From Dokdonella sp. (lineage in GTDB: Bacteria; Pseudomonadota; Gammaproteobacteria; Xanthomonadales; Rhodanobacteraceae): a stretch of DNA of 64,000 nt. The notes below the pieces were generated by a model. The model was not told where the DNA came from, ran no database searches, and saw only the letters and a program-made list of their open reading frames with translations. Every line of letters starts with the position of its first letter. Position 1 is the stretch's first letter. Below, in pieces: positions 55,101-64,000 of this stretch. Location of the stretch: the NCBI RefSeq assembly GCF_019634845.1, contig NZ_JAHCAQ010000010.1, positions 1 through 64,000 on the forward strand. Reading direction: 5' to 3'. The position numbers and the translations under genes were made by a program.

Positions 55101-55269
55101 CGCCACGTCACTCAAGCGCGAATACGCCAGCGAGAACGGCACCGAGCTCAACGCGCTGCTGCCGAAGATGAGCCCGCTCAATCCGCAGTACCTGGGCAAG
55201 AAGCAAAGCGTGTTCCGCAAGGTCGCCGCCTTCGTCGAAAAGTTCAAAGGCGTGGGCGGGCAGCTATGA
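52171..55269 (+). CDS. hsdR: Type I restriction endonuclease subunit HsdR
   Basis: 1032 residues, EcoR124-like. N-terminal PD-(D/E)xK nuclease ([23 protein letters not shown]), helicase motor with Walker A TTGSGKT (308-314), DECH (408-411) and FTGTPIF, then motif V/VI segments ([35 protein letters not shown]), and a C-terminal helical domain that binds the methylase. Intact, so the locus is probably functional. Confidence 0.96.
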   Translation: MIDYKPIAESNSFIVLDRYTKTWQVAEGYQSEDALEREFIEDLRSQGYEYLPGLNTPEALLANVRTQLQALNDVQFSDSEWARFVETFLDKPSDGIVEKTRKIHDDYIHDFTFDDGRIQNIYLLDKQHIARNKVQVIRQFEQGGSAANRYDVTILVNGLPLVQVELKKRGVAIREAFNQVHRYSKESFNSEHSLYKYLQLFVISNGTDTRYFANTTARNKHSFDFTMHWAKADNSPLRDLKDFTATFFQKLTLLKVLLTYSVFDVSDTLLVMRPYQIAATERILWKIASSHQAKNWSDVESGGYVWHTTGSGKTLTSFKAARLATELAFIDKVFFVVDRKDLDYQTMKEYQRFSPDSVNGSDSTAGLKRNLEKDDNKIVVTTLQKLNNLMKAERDLPIYGKPVVFIFDECHRSQFGEAQKNLKKRFKKFCQFGFTGTPIFPENALGADTTASVFGRQLHSYVITDAIRDEKVLKFKVDYNDVRPQFRAIEREQDDRKLSAAENRQALLHPQRIDEITQYILTHFRQKTHRLQAGARGFNAMFAVASVDAAKLYYDAFKRLQQGSDKPLRVATIFSFAANEEQDAVGDIADESFEVSAMNSSAKEFLGAAIGDYNAQFKTNFGVDSHGFQNYYRELAKRVKEQDIDLLIVVGMFLTGFDAPTLNTLFVDKNLRYHGLIQAYSRTNRIFDATKTFGNIVTFRDLEQATVDAITLFGDANTRNVVLEKGYKEYMEGFTDAATGEARRGFMAVVAELEQRFPDPAAIEKEADKKAFAKLFGEYLRVENVLQNYDEFASLKALQRIDTSDPQAVEAFKAQQGLGDDDYAALQAIRLPAERKIQDYRSTYNDIRDWLRRERAGEEKAKSSIDWDDVVFEIDLLKSQEINLDYILELIFEKNRKVKDKAALVEDVRRVIRASLGNRAKESLVVDFINRTDLDALGDKASVIEAFFTFAQAEQQREAQELIDAESLNPEAARRYLATSLKREYASENGTELNALLPKMSPLNPQYLGKKQSVFRKVAAFVEKFKGVGGQL

Positions 55270-55640
55270 GGAATGCGCGCGGACAAGTGCCGGATCGTCT
55301 GCACTGTATCGGCCTTTGCCAACCGCATCGTCAGGCCCGGCTGGCGACCTATGGGTCGCGCGCCGCTGCTGAATGTCGACGAAGCAGGCGGCTGCGCCAC
55401 GTCGGATCGCGGCACTTCGCGTGGCTTGTCCGCGCATCCCGCACGAGCAATTGAGTAGCTGCGCCAATGCGGCCTTAACCGTTCATCGGCCAATCAAGGC
55501 GTCACCACGGGCCGACCATGCCGGCCATGACAACGCCGGCGCACACCAGCGCAGCCACCGCCTCCGCAAGCCGCCGTCCGACGCCAACCCTGGTCGCCGC
55601 CAGCACGCGCTGACCGGGTGTCGTTCGCGGCCGTCGATGC
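55270..55640. other. Region downstream of hsdR, no gene seen
   Basis: 371 bases to the palindrome at 55641. Several overlapping short open frames exist on both strands; none is convincing. Probably the right-hand junction of the inserted restriction locus. Confidence 0.35.
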
Positions 55641-55655
55641 ATTAGCAACACTAAT
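55641..55655. promoter_or_regulatory. Candidate LysR-type operator before the CMD-family gene
   Basis: ATTAG-CAACA-CTAAT is a perfect inverted repeat (5-bp arms) 51 bases upstream of the lipoprotein gene. The ATTAG/CTAAT form fits the T-N11-A LysR consensus. The LysR gene at 45631-46524 is a possible partner. Confidence 0.4.
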
Positions 55656-55705
55656 GACTACATTCAGCGGCAATCAGCTAGTCGCGCAGGTGACGGACGC
55701 CCACA

Positions 55706-56605
55706 ATGGCTCCCATGGACACCCCGACACCGATCGCCGACAGGCCGGCGCGGCATCGTCCGCACCGACCGCGCCCTGCAGGCGCGCCGCGCCGCTCGCC
55801 ATTCACGCGCAAGCATCCGCTCGCAGCGGCGCTGGCCTGCCTCGCGCTGGCCGCGTGCACCACCACTGACAGGAGCCATACCATGTCGACTGCATCCACC
55901 CACGCGCCGGCGCCCGCGAGCGTCGAGTCGGTTTCGCCCGCCCTCGCCCACTACACGCGGACCGCGCTGTTCGATGGTGTGTGGAAGCGCCCGGGCCTGT
56001 CGCCGCGCGACCGCAGCCTGGTCACGCTGGCGGCGCTCGTTGCGCTCGACCAGACGCGCGAGCTGCCCGACTACGTCAAGCTCGCGCTCGACAACGGCGT
56101 GAAGCCGGCCGAGATCTCCGAGGCGCTGCTCCAGCTCGCGTTCTATTCGGGCTGGCAGAACGCCGTCGATGCGGCGCTCGCGACGCAACCGGTGTTCGCG
56201 GCGCGCGGCATCCAACCCGATCAGCTCGCCGCGGTGTCGCCGAGGCTGCTGCCGCTCGATGCAGCCGGCGAGGCCAAGCGCGCGCGCAATGTCTCGCAGC
56301 AGTTCGATGCGGTATCGCCGGGCGTGGTGCAGAACACCACCGACCTGTTGTTCCGCGAGCTGTGGTTGCGGCCCGATCTCGCCCCGCGCGACCGCAGCCT
56401 GGTCACGGTGACCGCGCTGATCGCGACCGGCCAGGCCCTGGCGGTGCCGTATCACCTCAATCGCGCGCTCGACAACGGCCTCACCCAGGCCGAAGCCGGC
56501 GAGGTGCTGACCCAGCTCGCGTTCTACACCGGCTGGCCGCGCGTGTTCTCGGCGCTGCCGGTGTTCAAGCAGGTGTTCGAGCAGCGCGCGGCCAACGCGC
56601 ACTAA
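55706..56605 (+). CDS. Carboxymuconolactone decarboxylase-family lipoprotein (double domain)
   Basis: 299 residues from ATG 55706; ATG 55715 is possible, and a cytosolic form could start at 55883 (MSTASTHAPAP). The N-terminus has a hydrophobic stretch ending LALAAC, a lipobox-like cleavage site. Two CMD/AhpD-like domains follow, each with a RDRSLVT-x-x-ALxA motif and an LDNG helix. They lack the AhpD Cys-x-x-Cys pair. CMD proteins are often in aromatic catabolism or peroxide defence; the role here is unknown. Leads an operon of cupin, alcohol dehydrogenase, DUF2255 and AKR genes. Confidence 0.8.
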   Translation: MAPMDTPTPIADRPARHRPHRPRPAGAPRRSPFTRKHPLAAALACLALAACTTTDRSHTMSTASTHAPAPASVESVSPALAHYTRTALFDGVWKRPGLSPRDRSLVTLAALVALDQTRELPDYVKLALDNGVKPAEISEALLQLAFYSGWQNAVDAALATQPVFAARGIQPDQLAAVSPRLLPLDAAGEAKRARNVSQQFDAVSPGVVQNTTDLLFRELWLRPDLAPRDRSLVTVTALIATGQALAVPYHLNRALDNGLTQAEAGEVLTQLAFYTGWPRVFSALPVFKQVFEQRAANAH

Positions 56606-56635
56606 TTCGCGCATTCATTGCCAGAGGAACATCCG

Positions 56636-57055
56636 ATGAGCACTTTGCAACGCAACGGGTCACAGGCCTTCATCGACGGCGGCACCATGAACTTCACCGG
56701 CCGCGCGCGTTTCGCGCCGCTGTTCACGTCGGCGGGTCCGGCGCCGGTTTCCGGCGCGGTGGTCACCTTCGAACCCGGCGCGCGCTCGAACTGGCATACG
56801 CATCCCTGCGGCCAGATCCTGATCGTCACCGACGGCCTCGGCTGGACGCAGTGCGAGGGTGAACCGAAGCTGGAAATCCGCCCCGGCGACGTCATCACCT
56901 GCCCGCCCGGCAAGCGCCACTGGCACGGCGCATCGCCCCATTCACCGATGACCCACATCGCCATCGCCGAGGCCGATGGGCGCGGCATGGTCGTCGACTG
57001 GATGGAGCCGGTCACCGATGCGCAGTACCACAGCCCACTGGACACCTCGAGGTAA
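56636..57055 (+). CDS. Cupin-domain protein
   Basis: 139 residues from ATG 56636 with AGAGGA upstream. Cupin motif 1 is WHTHPCGQILIVTDGLGWTQ and motif 2 is PGDVITCPPGKRHWHGA, with metal ligands His, His, (Glu replaced by Gln) and His. It lies 30 bases after the CMD gene and 6 before the dehydrogenase gene, an arrangement often seen with CMD-cupin pairs. Confidence 0.88.
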   Translation: MSTLQRNGSQAFIDGGTMNFTGRARFAPLFTSAGPAPVSGAVVTFEPGARSNWHTHPCGQILIVTDGLGWTQCEGEPKLEIRPGDVITCPPGKRHWHGASPHSPMTHIAIAEADGRGMVVDWMEPVTDAQYHSPLDTSR

Positions 57056-57061
57056 GCCGCC

Positions 57062-58096
57062 ATGCGCGCAACGATCATGTACCAGGCCGGCGACGTGCGG
57101 ATCGAGAACATTCCCGACGCTGCCATCAGGCAACCCACCGATGCGCTGATCCGCGTCGCCCGCGCCTGCATCTGCGGCAGCGACCTGTGGCCATATCGCT
57201 TGAAGCCAGCCGATGGCCAAGGCCAGAACATGGGCCACGAGGCCATCGGCGTGGTCGAGGCCGTCGGCCACGACGTGCGCACGATCGGGGTCGGCGACGT
57301 GGTCATCATGCCGTTCGCCTGGTCCGACGGCCGTTGCGAGTTCTGCCACGAAGGCTTGCAGACTGCGTGCGTGCACGGCGGCTTCTTCGGCAATGCCGAG
57401 GTCGGTGGCGCGCAGGCCGAGGCGCTGCGCATTCCGCAGGCCGACGGCACGCTGTATCGGCTGTCGACCGGCGAGGATCACGCCCTGATGGCCTCGCTGC
57501 TCACGCTGTCGGACGTGATGGGCACCGGCCACCATGCGGCGGTCGTGGCGCGCGTCGGCAAGGGCCGCAAGGCGGCCGTGATCGGCGACGGTGCGGTCGG
57601 GCTGTGCGGCGTGATCGCGGCCAAGCGCATGGGCGCCGAGCAGATCATCATCATGGGCCGGCATCCCGCCCGCCTCGCGCTGGCCCGACAGTTCGGCGCC
57701 ACCGACGTGGTCAGCGAACGCGGCGCTGCGGCCATCGAGCGCGTGCGTGAATTGACCGGCGGTTTCGGCGTGCACTCGGTACTCGAGTGTGTCGGCACCG
57801 AGCAGGCGATGGCCACGTCGATGGGCATCGTGCGCGCCGGTGGCGCCGTCGGTCGCGTCGGCGTGCCGCACTACGACGTCGTGCCGCAGGCGCAGCCGAT
57901 GTTCTACCGCAACGTCCTCGTCGGCGGCGGCCCGGCGCCGGTGCGCGCCTATATCGACGAACTGCTGCCCGACGTGCTCGAAGGCCGCATCCAGCCGGGC
58001 CTGGTGTTCGACCGCACGGTGGACCTGGACGGCGTACCCGACGGCTACCGCGCGATGGATGCGCGCGAGGCGATCAAGGTGATGGTGCGGCCCTGA
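57062..58096 (+). CDS. Zinc-dependent alcohol dehydrogenase family protein
   Basis: 344 residues. Catalytic-zinc ligands appear in ACICGSDLWPYR and GHEAIGVVEAVG, and a structural-zinc-like cluster in CEFCHEGLQTAC. The NAD(P)-binding GDGAVGLCGVIAAKRMGAE is intact. It oxidises or reduces an unidentified alcohol or aldehyde. It begins 6 bases after the cupin stop. Confidence 0.9.
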   Translation: MRATIMYQAGDVRIENIPDAAIRQPTDALIRVARACICGSDLWPYRLKPADGQGQNMGHEAIGVVEAVGHDVRTIGVGDVVIMPFAWSDGRCEFCHEGLQTACVHGGFFGNAEVGGAQAEALRIPQADGTLYRLSTGEDHALMASLLTLSDVMGTGHHAAVVARVGKGRKAAVIGDGAVGLCGVIAAKRMGAEQIIIMGRHPARLALARQFGATDVVSERGAAAIERVRELTGGFGVHSVLECVGTEQAMATSMGIVRAGGAVGRVGVPHYDVVPQAQPMFYRNVLVGGGPAPVRAYIDELLPDVLEGRIQPGLVFDRTVDLDGVPDGYRAMDAREAIKVMVRP

Positions 58097-58186
58097 GCCG
58101 CATCGAGCCCGGCTTCACGCGGGACGAATCCCGAAAGAAGTGGCAATGGCAATCCCTGTGCCCCATACCAAACTCGAGGCGGCCTC

Positions 58187-58579
58187 ATGATCGGATGGCC
58201 CAAGAACACATTGGACAGGATCGCCGCAAGCGACGACCTGCATATCGCGCCGTTCCGCGATGACGGCGTCACCCATGGCACGCCGACCTGGATCTGGTCG
58301 GTGGTGGTGGACGATGCGCTCTACGTGCGCGCCTACAACGGCACCCGTTCGCGCTGGTACCAGGCCGCGCTGCGGCAGAAGGCCGGTCGCATCAGCGCCG
58401 CCGGCACCACGCAGGAAGTCGCCTTCGCGCCGGTCGACGGCGCGACCAACGACCGCATCGACGAGGCCTATCGCACCAAGTATCGCGGCAGCCCCTACCT
58501 CGCGCCGATGATCGGCCAGCGCGCACGGGCGGCGACCATTCGGATTTCCCCAGCTCCATCGACACTGCAAGGTCCATGA
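58187..58579 (+). CDS. DUF2255 family protein
   Basis: 130 residues. HIAPFRDDGVTHGTPTWIWSVVVDDALYVRAYNGTRSRWYQAAL matches DUF2255 and resembles F420/FMN-binding split-barrel proteins in layout. It lies between the alcohol dehydrogenase and AKR genes, 90 and 3 bases away, so it is likely part of the same operon. Function unknown. Confidence 0.82.
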   Translation: MIGWPKNTLDRIAASDDLHIAPFRDDGVTHGTPTWIWSVVVDDALYVRAYNGTRSRWYQAALRQKAGRISAAGTTQEVAFAPVDGATNDRIDEAYRTKYRGSPYLAPMIGQRARAATIRISPAPSTLQGP

Positions 58580-59590
<1,011 letters not shown>

Positions 59591-59672
59591 CGCAAGTGAG
59601 GTCGGCGTGGGGCCGCATCGACGCGCGGCGGCCGGCCGGCCCGCGCGCAACGCGTTCCGCGTGCCGCCAGGC
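59591..59672. other. Short gap, no feature
   Basis: 82 bases with no terminator or promoter I can support. Confidence 0.2.
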
Positions 59673-59816
59673 TCAACCCCAGGCCCGCGCGGCGCTGGCG
59701 GCGATGGCCAGCACCATGACGGCGCCCGCACGCAGCAGGTCGATGGCATGGCGCCAGGCCAGTTCGTCCTGTTCACGGCCGATAGTGATGCGACGGGCGT
59801 GGATCTGCTGGGACAT
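59673..59816 (-). CDS. Possible small hypothetical membrane protein
   Basis: 47 residues from ATG 59816 (MSQQIHARRITIGREQDELAWRHAIDLL then RAGAVMVLAIAASAARAW), a charged N-terminus with one hydrophobic segment. No Shine-Dalgarno or family match; may be chance. It is followed, reading leftwards, by the AKR gene's convergent end. Confidence 0.25.
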   Translation of the reverse strand: MSQQIHARRITIGREQDELAWRHAIDLLRAGAVMVLAIAASAARAWG

Positions 59817-59997
59817 GACGCGGCTCGCTGCTGGATTCCCCACAGTCGTCACTGCATCATTCGTGCCAGTTGCCGGAGCCGCGACCGTGGCGGCCACGGC
59901 GCGCGGCGGCGCAGCGGGTGGCGCATGGCGTGGCTGGCCGTGACAGCCCGCGGCAGGAACTGCCACGCCGCGCACCGGCAGGCGCGCGCCGGCGCGC
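59817..59997. other. Gap before ThDP enzyme gene
   Basis: 181 bases downstream of the minus-strand operon. No gene or terminator recognised. Confidence 0.25.
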
Positions 59998-61656
59998 TCA
60001 GGGCGCGATCTTGCGCTTGAGCGCCTGCGCGAGTGGCGCCGGCAGTTTCGGCAGCGAGCGCAACAGCCATGGCAGCAGCTTGCGGCGCGTGCCGGCCAGC
60101 GCTTCGGGAATGATGGCATCGATCAGGTGTGGACCGCGCTGCGCGAACGCATAGTCGAGCGCCTTGCACAGGTCCTCGGCGCTGTCGACGCGTACCGCAT
60201 GCACGCCCATGCCCTGCGCCAGCCGCGCGAAGTCGAGCGGCGCGCCGCCCAGCTCCAGTTGCGCGCGCGCCTTGGGCCCGCCGGCCTGCGTGCCGACGCG
60301 GTCGAGCTCGACGTTGAGCACCGAATAGGCCGCGTTGTTGCAGATGATCGCGGTGACGTCGAGCTGCTCGCGCGCCAGCGTCCACAACGCCTGGATCGTG
60401 TACATCGCCGCCCCGTCGCCGACGAGCGCGACCACCGGCCGCCGCGGACAGGCCAACGCCGCGCCGATCGCATTGGGCAGGGCCTGGCCGATCGCGCCGC
60501 CGGTCAGCGTGAGCAGGTCGTGGCGGGGCGCACCCTGCGTCATCGCGCCGAGCATGAGGCCCGAGGTGATCGCTTCATCGATGAGGATCGCGCCCTCCGG
60601 CAGCAGATGGCCGACCGCCTTGCACAACTTGGGCGCGCTGAGACGGCCGCGTGGCCGCACCGGGCGCTGCGCAACCTGCCGCTGCGCCTCGCTGTGCTGC
60701 GCGTCGAGCAGCGTCACCAGCGCGTCGAGGCTCGCCTCGGCATCCTGCGCGCTGCCCGCCAGCGTGTGCACGGTGCAGCCGTCGGGCACCAGGTCGCTGG
60801 GCTTGCCGGGGTAGGCGAAGAACGACACCGGCGACTTGGCGCCAACGAGCACGAGGTGCCGATACGGCGCGAGCTGCACCCCGGCCATCTCGGCCAGATA
60901 GGCGATGCGCTCGACCGGCGGCAGGCCCGCACCGCGCTGCATGCGGGTGGGAAACACTTCGGCGAACAGCTTGACGCCATGGCGCGCGGCGATGCGTGCG
61001 GCGGCGACCAGACCCGGCTCGCGCAGTGCGCGGCCGCCGAGCAGGAACGCGGTCGGCGCGCCGCTGCGCACCACGTCGGCGATCGCCGCGAGCGTGGCGG
61101 CGTCGGCGCAGGGTGCGGGCGCGAGCACGGGCGGCGCACTCGGCTCGCCGCCCTCGCCCCACGACACGTCGGCCGGCAGGATCAGCGTCGCCACCTGCGG
61201 CGGATGTGCCTGCGCGGCGGCGATCGCCTCGACCGCGTCGACGCACAGCGTCGCCGTGGTGCGCGCGCTGCGCACGAATCCGGGCGAGACATTGCGGGCG
61301 ACGGTCTCGATGTCGGACTGCAACTGCGCGTCGTACTTGACGTGCCAGGTCGCGTGGTCGCCGACGATGTTGACGATCGGCACCTGCGCCTTGCGCGCGT
61401 TGTGCAGGTTGGCCAGGCCATTGCCGAGTCCGCAGCCCAGGTGCAGCAAGGTCGCCGCCGGCTTGTCGGCCATGCGCGCGTAACCGTCGGCGGCGCCGGT
61501 GGCCACGCCTTCGAACAGCGTCAGCACCGCGCGCAGGCGCGGCTCGCCGTCGAGCGCCGCGACGAAATGCATTTCGCTCGTGCCCGGATTGGTGAAGCAC
61601 AGCTCGATGCCGGCATCCGCCAGCGTCTTGACCAGTGCCTGTGCGCCATTGCTCAT
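59998..61656 (-). CDS. Thiamine-diphosphate-dependent acetolactate synthase-like enzyme
   Basis: 552 residues. The N-terminal PYR domain has CFTNPGTSEMHFVAALD and the cofactor Glu in TLFEGVATGAADGYARM; the central domain follows; the C-terminal PP domain has the ThDP motif GDGAAMYTIQALWTLAREQLDVTAIICNN (GDG...NN). It is related to acetolactate synthase large subunit and benzoylformate decarboxylase, but with no regulatory subunit nearby a catabolic decarboxylase or carboligase role is more likely. It follows a GMC oxidoreductase gene by 51 bases. Confidence 0.85.
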   Translation of the reverse strand: MSNGAQALVKTLADAGIELCFTNPGTSEMHFVAALDGEPRLRAVLTLFEGVATGAADGYARMADKPAATLLHLGCGLGNGLANLHNARKAQVPIVNIVGDHATWHVKYDAQLQSDIETVARNVSPGFVRSARTTATLCVDAVEAIAAAQAHPPQVATLILPADVSWGEGGEPSAPPVLAPAPCADAATLAAIADVVRSGAPTAFLLGGRALREPGLVAAARIAARHGVKLFAEVFPTRMQRGAGLPPVERIAYLAEMAGVQLAPYRHLVLVGAKSPVSFFAYPGKPSDLVPDGCTVHTLAGSAQDAEASLDALVTLLDAQHSEAQRQVAQRPVRPRGRLSAPKLCKAVGHLLPEGAILIDEAITSGLMLGAMTQGAPRHDLLTLTGGAIGQALPNAIGAALACPRRPVVALVGDGAAMYTIQALWTLAREQLDVTAIICNNAAYSVLNVELDRVGTQAGGPKARAQLELGGAPLDFARLAQGMGVHAVRVDSAEDLCKALDYAFAQRGPHLIDAIIPEALAGTRRKLLPWLLRSLPKLPAPLAQALKRKIAP

Positions 61657-61707
61657 CGAACCGCTCTCCCGTGTCCTGGCCAGTGTGTCCGCCGCGGCGC
61701 GCCGCCT

Positions 61708-63315
61708 TCAACGCGGCGCCGCGCGCACGAGGTCGGCGCATTTCTCGCCGATCATGATGGTCGGCGCATTGGTGTTGCCACCGATCAGGGTCGGCATGAT
61801 CGAGGCATCGGCGACGCGCAGGCCGGCGATGCCATGCACGCGCAGCTCGTGATCGACCACGCTCATGGCGTCGCCGGCCGGCCCCATGCGGCAGGTGCCG
61901 ACCGGGTGGTATTCGGTATCGGCGCTGCGGCGCAGCTCGCGCGCGATGCCGTCGGGATCGTCGCTGGCCAGCGGCGCCAGCATCGCGCCGCGCCACGGCG
62001 CGAGCGGCGGCTGCGCCATGATCGCGAGCGCACGCTGCACGCCCTTGACGAGCTGCGGCAGGTCGGCCGGATCACTGAAATAGCGCGGGTCGATCAGCGG
62101 CGCGGTGCGCGTGTCGGCGCTGGCCAGCCGCACCTCGCCGCGGCTGCGCGGCCGCAACAGCGTCACGTGCAGGCCCATGCCGTGGCCCAGGTGCAGCTTG
62201 CGGTTGTGGTCGTCGACGATCGCCACCACGAACTCGATCTCGATGTCGGGCACGGCCAGTGCCGAATCGGTGCGCAGGAACGCGCCGGCCTCGGCCACGT
62301 TGCTGGTGATGCAGCCGCGGCGCTCGCGCCGCCACTGGCCGATGCCGCGCCAGATCATCGCCGCGCCGGCCAGCGAGATGCCGAAGCCGCCGTCACTGCG
62401 CGGCGAGCGCCAGTTGAGGCTGGCGCTGATGTGGTCCTGCAGGTTCTGGCCCACCCCCGCGAGCTCGTGCACGACCTCGATGCCGAGCGCGCGCAGCGGC
62501 GCGGCCGGGCCGATGCCCGAACACATGAGCAACTGCGGCGAGCCGTAAGCGCCGGCGCAGACGATGACTTCGCGGCGCGCCTGCAGCACCTGCGGGCGAC
62601 CGTCGAGCATGACCTCGACCCCGCTGACGCGGCGCCCGTCCCAGCACAGGCGCCGTGCGGTCGCGCGCGTGAACACGGCGAGATTGGCGCGCGTGCGGGC
62701 CGGCGCGAGATAGGCCCGCGCCGCGCTGCAACGCTCGCCGTCACGCATCGTCACCTGCGCAGGCCAGCAGCCCTCCTGCTGCGCGCCATTGCAGTCGTCG
62801 GTGCGCGCGATGCCGCTCGCGACACAGGCTTCGAGGAAGGCCTGCGAGCTCGGGAACGGACTGCGCAGCCAGCTCACCGCAAGCGGACCGCCGCTGCCGT
62901 GATAGTCGTTGGCGCCGAAACAGGCGCTGTCCTCGCCGCGCTTGAAGTAGGGCAATACGCTGGCGTAGTCCCAGCCGGGATTGCCGGCCGCGGCCCAGTC
63001 GTCGTAGTCGCGCCGATGGCCGCGGCAGTACACCATGGCGTTGATCGCACTGCTGCCGCCGAGCACGCGCCCGCGCGGCTGGAAGCCGCGGCGGCCGTCG
63101 AGCCCCGGTTGCGGCACGGTCTGGTAGCGCGCCACGTGGCGACTGATCGCGCCCGACACCGCAAAGCCGAGCGGCGCGCGGATCAGCACGCTGGCGTCGC
63201 TGCCGCCGGCTTCGAGCAGCGCGACGCGGCACTGCGGGTCCTCGCTGAGCCGCGCCGCGACCGCGCAGCCGGCCGAGCCCGCGCCAACCACGATGCAATC
63301 GAATTCGTGAGCCAT
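61708..63315 (-). CDS. GMC-family FAD-dependent oxidoreductase (choline dehydrogenase-like)
   Basis: 535 residues. The FAD dinucleotide loop CIVVGAGSAGCAVAARLSED, the GMC signature RGRVLGGSSAINAMVYCRG, and the C-terminal catalytic region EYHPVGTCRMG are intact. It oxidises an alcohol, probably non-choline, to an aldehyde. The gene begins 4 bases after the stop of the flavoprotein gene to its right, so they are one operon. Confidence 0.92.
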   Translation of the reverse strand: MAHEFDCIVVGAGSAGCAVAARLSEDPQCRVALLEAGGSDASVLIRAPLGFAVSGAISRHVARYQTVPQPGLDGRRGFQPRGRVLGGSSAINAMVYCRGHRRDYDDWAAAGNPGWDYASVLPYFKRGEDSACFGANDYHGSGGPLAVSWLRSPFPSSQAFLEACVASGIARTDDCNGAQQEGCWPAQVTMRDGERCSAARAYLAPARTRANLAVFTRATARRLCWDGRRVSGVEVMLDGRPQVLQARREVIVCAGAYGSPQLLMCSGIGPAAPLRALGIEVVHELAGVGQNLQDHISASLNWRSPRSDGGFGISLAGAAMIWRGIGQWRRERRGCITSNVAEAGAFLRTDSALAVPDIEIEFVVAIVDDHNRKLHLGHGMGLHVTLLRPRSRGEVRLASADTRTAPLIDPRYFSDPADLPQLVKGVQRALAIMAQPPLAPWRGAMLAPLASDDPDGIARELRRSADTEYHPVGTCRMGPAGDAMSVVDHELRVHGIAGLRVADASIMPTLIGGNTNAPTIMIGEKCADLVRAAPR

Positions 63316-63319
63316 GCGC

Positions 63320-64000
63320 TCAACCTCCAGCCAGGATGGAGCGCGCCGCCGCGCGCGCGGTCAGGATGCAGCCCGGCAGGAAGGTGCCTTCGAGCGAGCG
63401 CTTGCCGCAGGCGCCGCCACCGCCAAAGCCCGCCGCCTCGCCGACGCAGTACAGCCCGGCGATCGGCGTGTCGCTCGCGTCGAGCACGCGACTGCCGAGG
63501 TCGGTGCACAGCCCGCCGAGGCTCTTGCGCGTGATGAGCTGCACCTGCACCGCGATGTAGGGCCCGGCTCCGCGCCGCTGCAGCGGCGCCGGCTTGCAGG
63601 TGCGCAGACGATCCGACCCCCACTGCCGCGCATGGCGGATCAGGCGCAGTTGCGCGTCGTTCTCGAGGCGTGCGCCGCGCGCGAAATTGGCGTCGAACGC
63701 ATCGACCGTGGCCTGCAACTGCTGCGCGTCGACATCGAGCGAGGCGGTGAGCTCGTTCATGCGCGCGGCCAGTTCGGCCAGCGTGTCGGCGACGAGGAAC
63801 TGCCGGCTCTCGCGCTGCATCTGGCGCAGCAGGCGCGCGTTGCCAAACAGCGTCTCGGCGAGGAAGTGCAGCCACTGGCGGTCGCGGATGCGCGCATTGT
63901 GCTCGGCGCCCGAGATCGCGAACTCGCGCAGCGCGATGCGCCGGTTCATGAGCTGCCAGGTCCACGGCTGCGCCTGTTGCGCCACGCGCTGGCACAGCCA
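63320..64000 (-). CDS. FAD-binding dehydrogenase, C-terminal part (start outside window)
   Basis: 227 residues are visible; the frame stays open to the window edge (the GTG at 63985 is not the real start). The tail has LGGLCTDLGSRVLDASDTPIAGLYCVGEAAGFGGGGACGKRSLEGTFLPGCILTARAA, the end of fumarate-reductase/KsdD-type flavoproteins (predicted oxidoreductases). It appears to be upstream in an operon with the GMC and ThDP genes. Substrate unknown. Confidence 0.85.
   Translation of the reverse strand, partial: WLCQRVAQQAQPWTWQLMNRRIALREFAISGAEHNARIRDRQWLHFLAETLFGNARLLRQMQRESRQFLVADTLAELAARMNELTASLDVDAQQLQATVDAFDANFARGARLENDAQLRLIRHARQWGSDRLRTCKPAPLQRRGAGPYIAVQVQLITRKSLGGLCTDLGSRVLDASDTPIAGLYCVGEAAGFGGGGACGKRSLEGTFLPGCILTARAAARSILAGG

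Noticed and set aside
60127-63534. 1135-residue plus-strand ORF
   Set aside because: Antisense to three well-supported genes and has the usual Arg/Ala/His-rich shadow composition.

Overview
The window is about 64 kb of GC-rich DNA from a gammaproteobacterium, most likely order Xanthomonadales (a Rhodanobacteraceae/Dokdonella-like lineage). This rests on gene order (accB-accC-prmA-DUF3426-fis-purH-purD; DUF6776-bactofilin-erpA-nudC), heavy GC codon bias, and an exported nuclease ending in an IFENGFD-type tail that I recall from exported proteins of this lineage. No database search was possible, so the taxonomic call is inference.

Region 1 (1-24,970) is core chromosome. It starts inside an exported endonuclease I-family protein. 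Then come cutA, dsbD and a TlpA-like thioredoxin (periplasmic redox), aroQ, the acetyl-CoA carboxylase pair accB-accC, prmA, a YiiX-like amidase, a zinc-ribbon/DUF3426 protein, fis, and purH-purD. An unusual tandem-hairpin repeat lies between purH and purD. A TPR protein, an LplT/PlsC-type fusion, fpr and ampE follow. Next is a minus-strand operon of DUF6776, bactofilin, erpA and nudC, then hemJ, bfr, bfd (with a likely Fur box), rppH and an elongator tRNA-Met followed by a terminator.

Region 2 (about 25,000-39,530) is accessory. It begins just past tRNA-Met with a divergent pair of an Lnt-like nitrilase-fold membrane protein and a PadR regulator. A frameshifted IS5-family element follows. 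Two divergent operons then carry SUKH/SMI1-KNR4, Imm10-like, DUF6985-like and SUFU-domain proteins plus small exported or membrane proteins. This looks like a poly-immunity locus without a visible toxin. It contains decaying genes: an in-frame amber in a DUF2007-like gene and a C8 homopolymer that probably breaks a reading frame. Remnants of an ISL3 and an IS3-type transposase end the region.

Region 3 (39,670-45,570) is the best candidate for an undescribed defence module. It holds a HEPN protein with an R-x4-H motif, a tandem AAA+ ATPase, a divergent WYL-domain regulator, and a DUF2779 protein that combines a Cas4-like PD-(D/E)xK Fe-S nuclease with a DEDD exonuclease.

Region 4 (45,630-59,590) is a redox gene cluster: a LysR regulator, a quinone-oxidoreductase-like gene, a broken SDR, a CMD-family lipoprotein, a cupin, an alcohol dehydrogenase, DUF2255 and an aldo/keto reductase. 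A complete type I restriction-modification locus (HTH-hsdM-hsdS-fic-hsdR) sits in the middle and appears to have been inserted.

Region 5 (59,670-64,000) is a minus-strand oxidoreductase operon: a flavoprotein dehydrogenase cut by the window edge, a GMC oxidoreductase, and a ThDP-dependent acetolactate-synthase-like enzyme.
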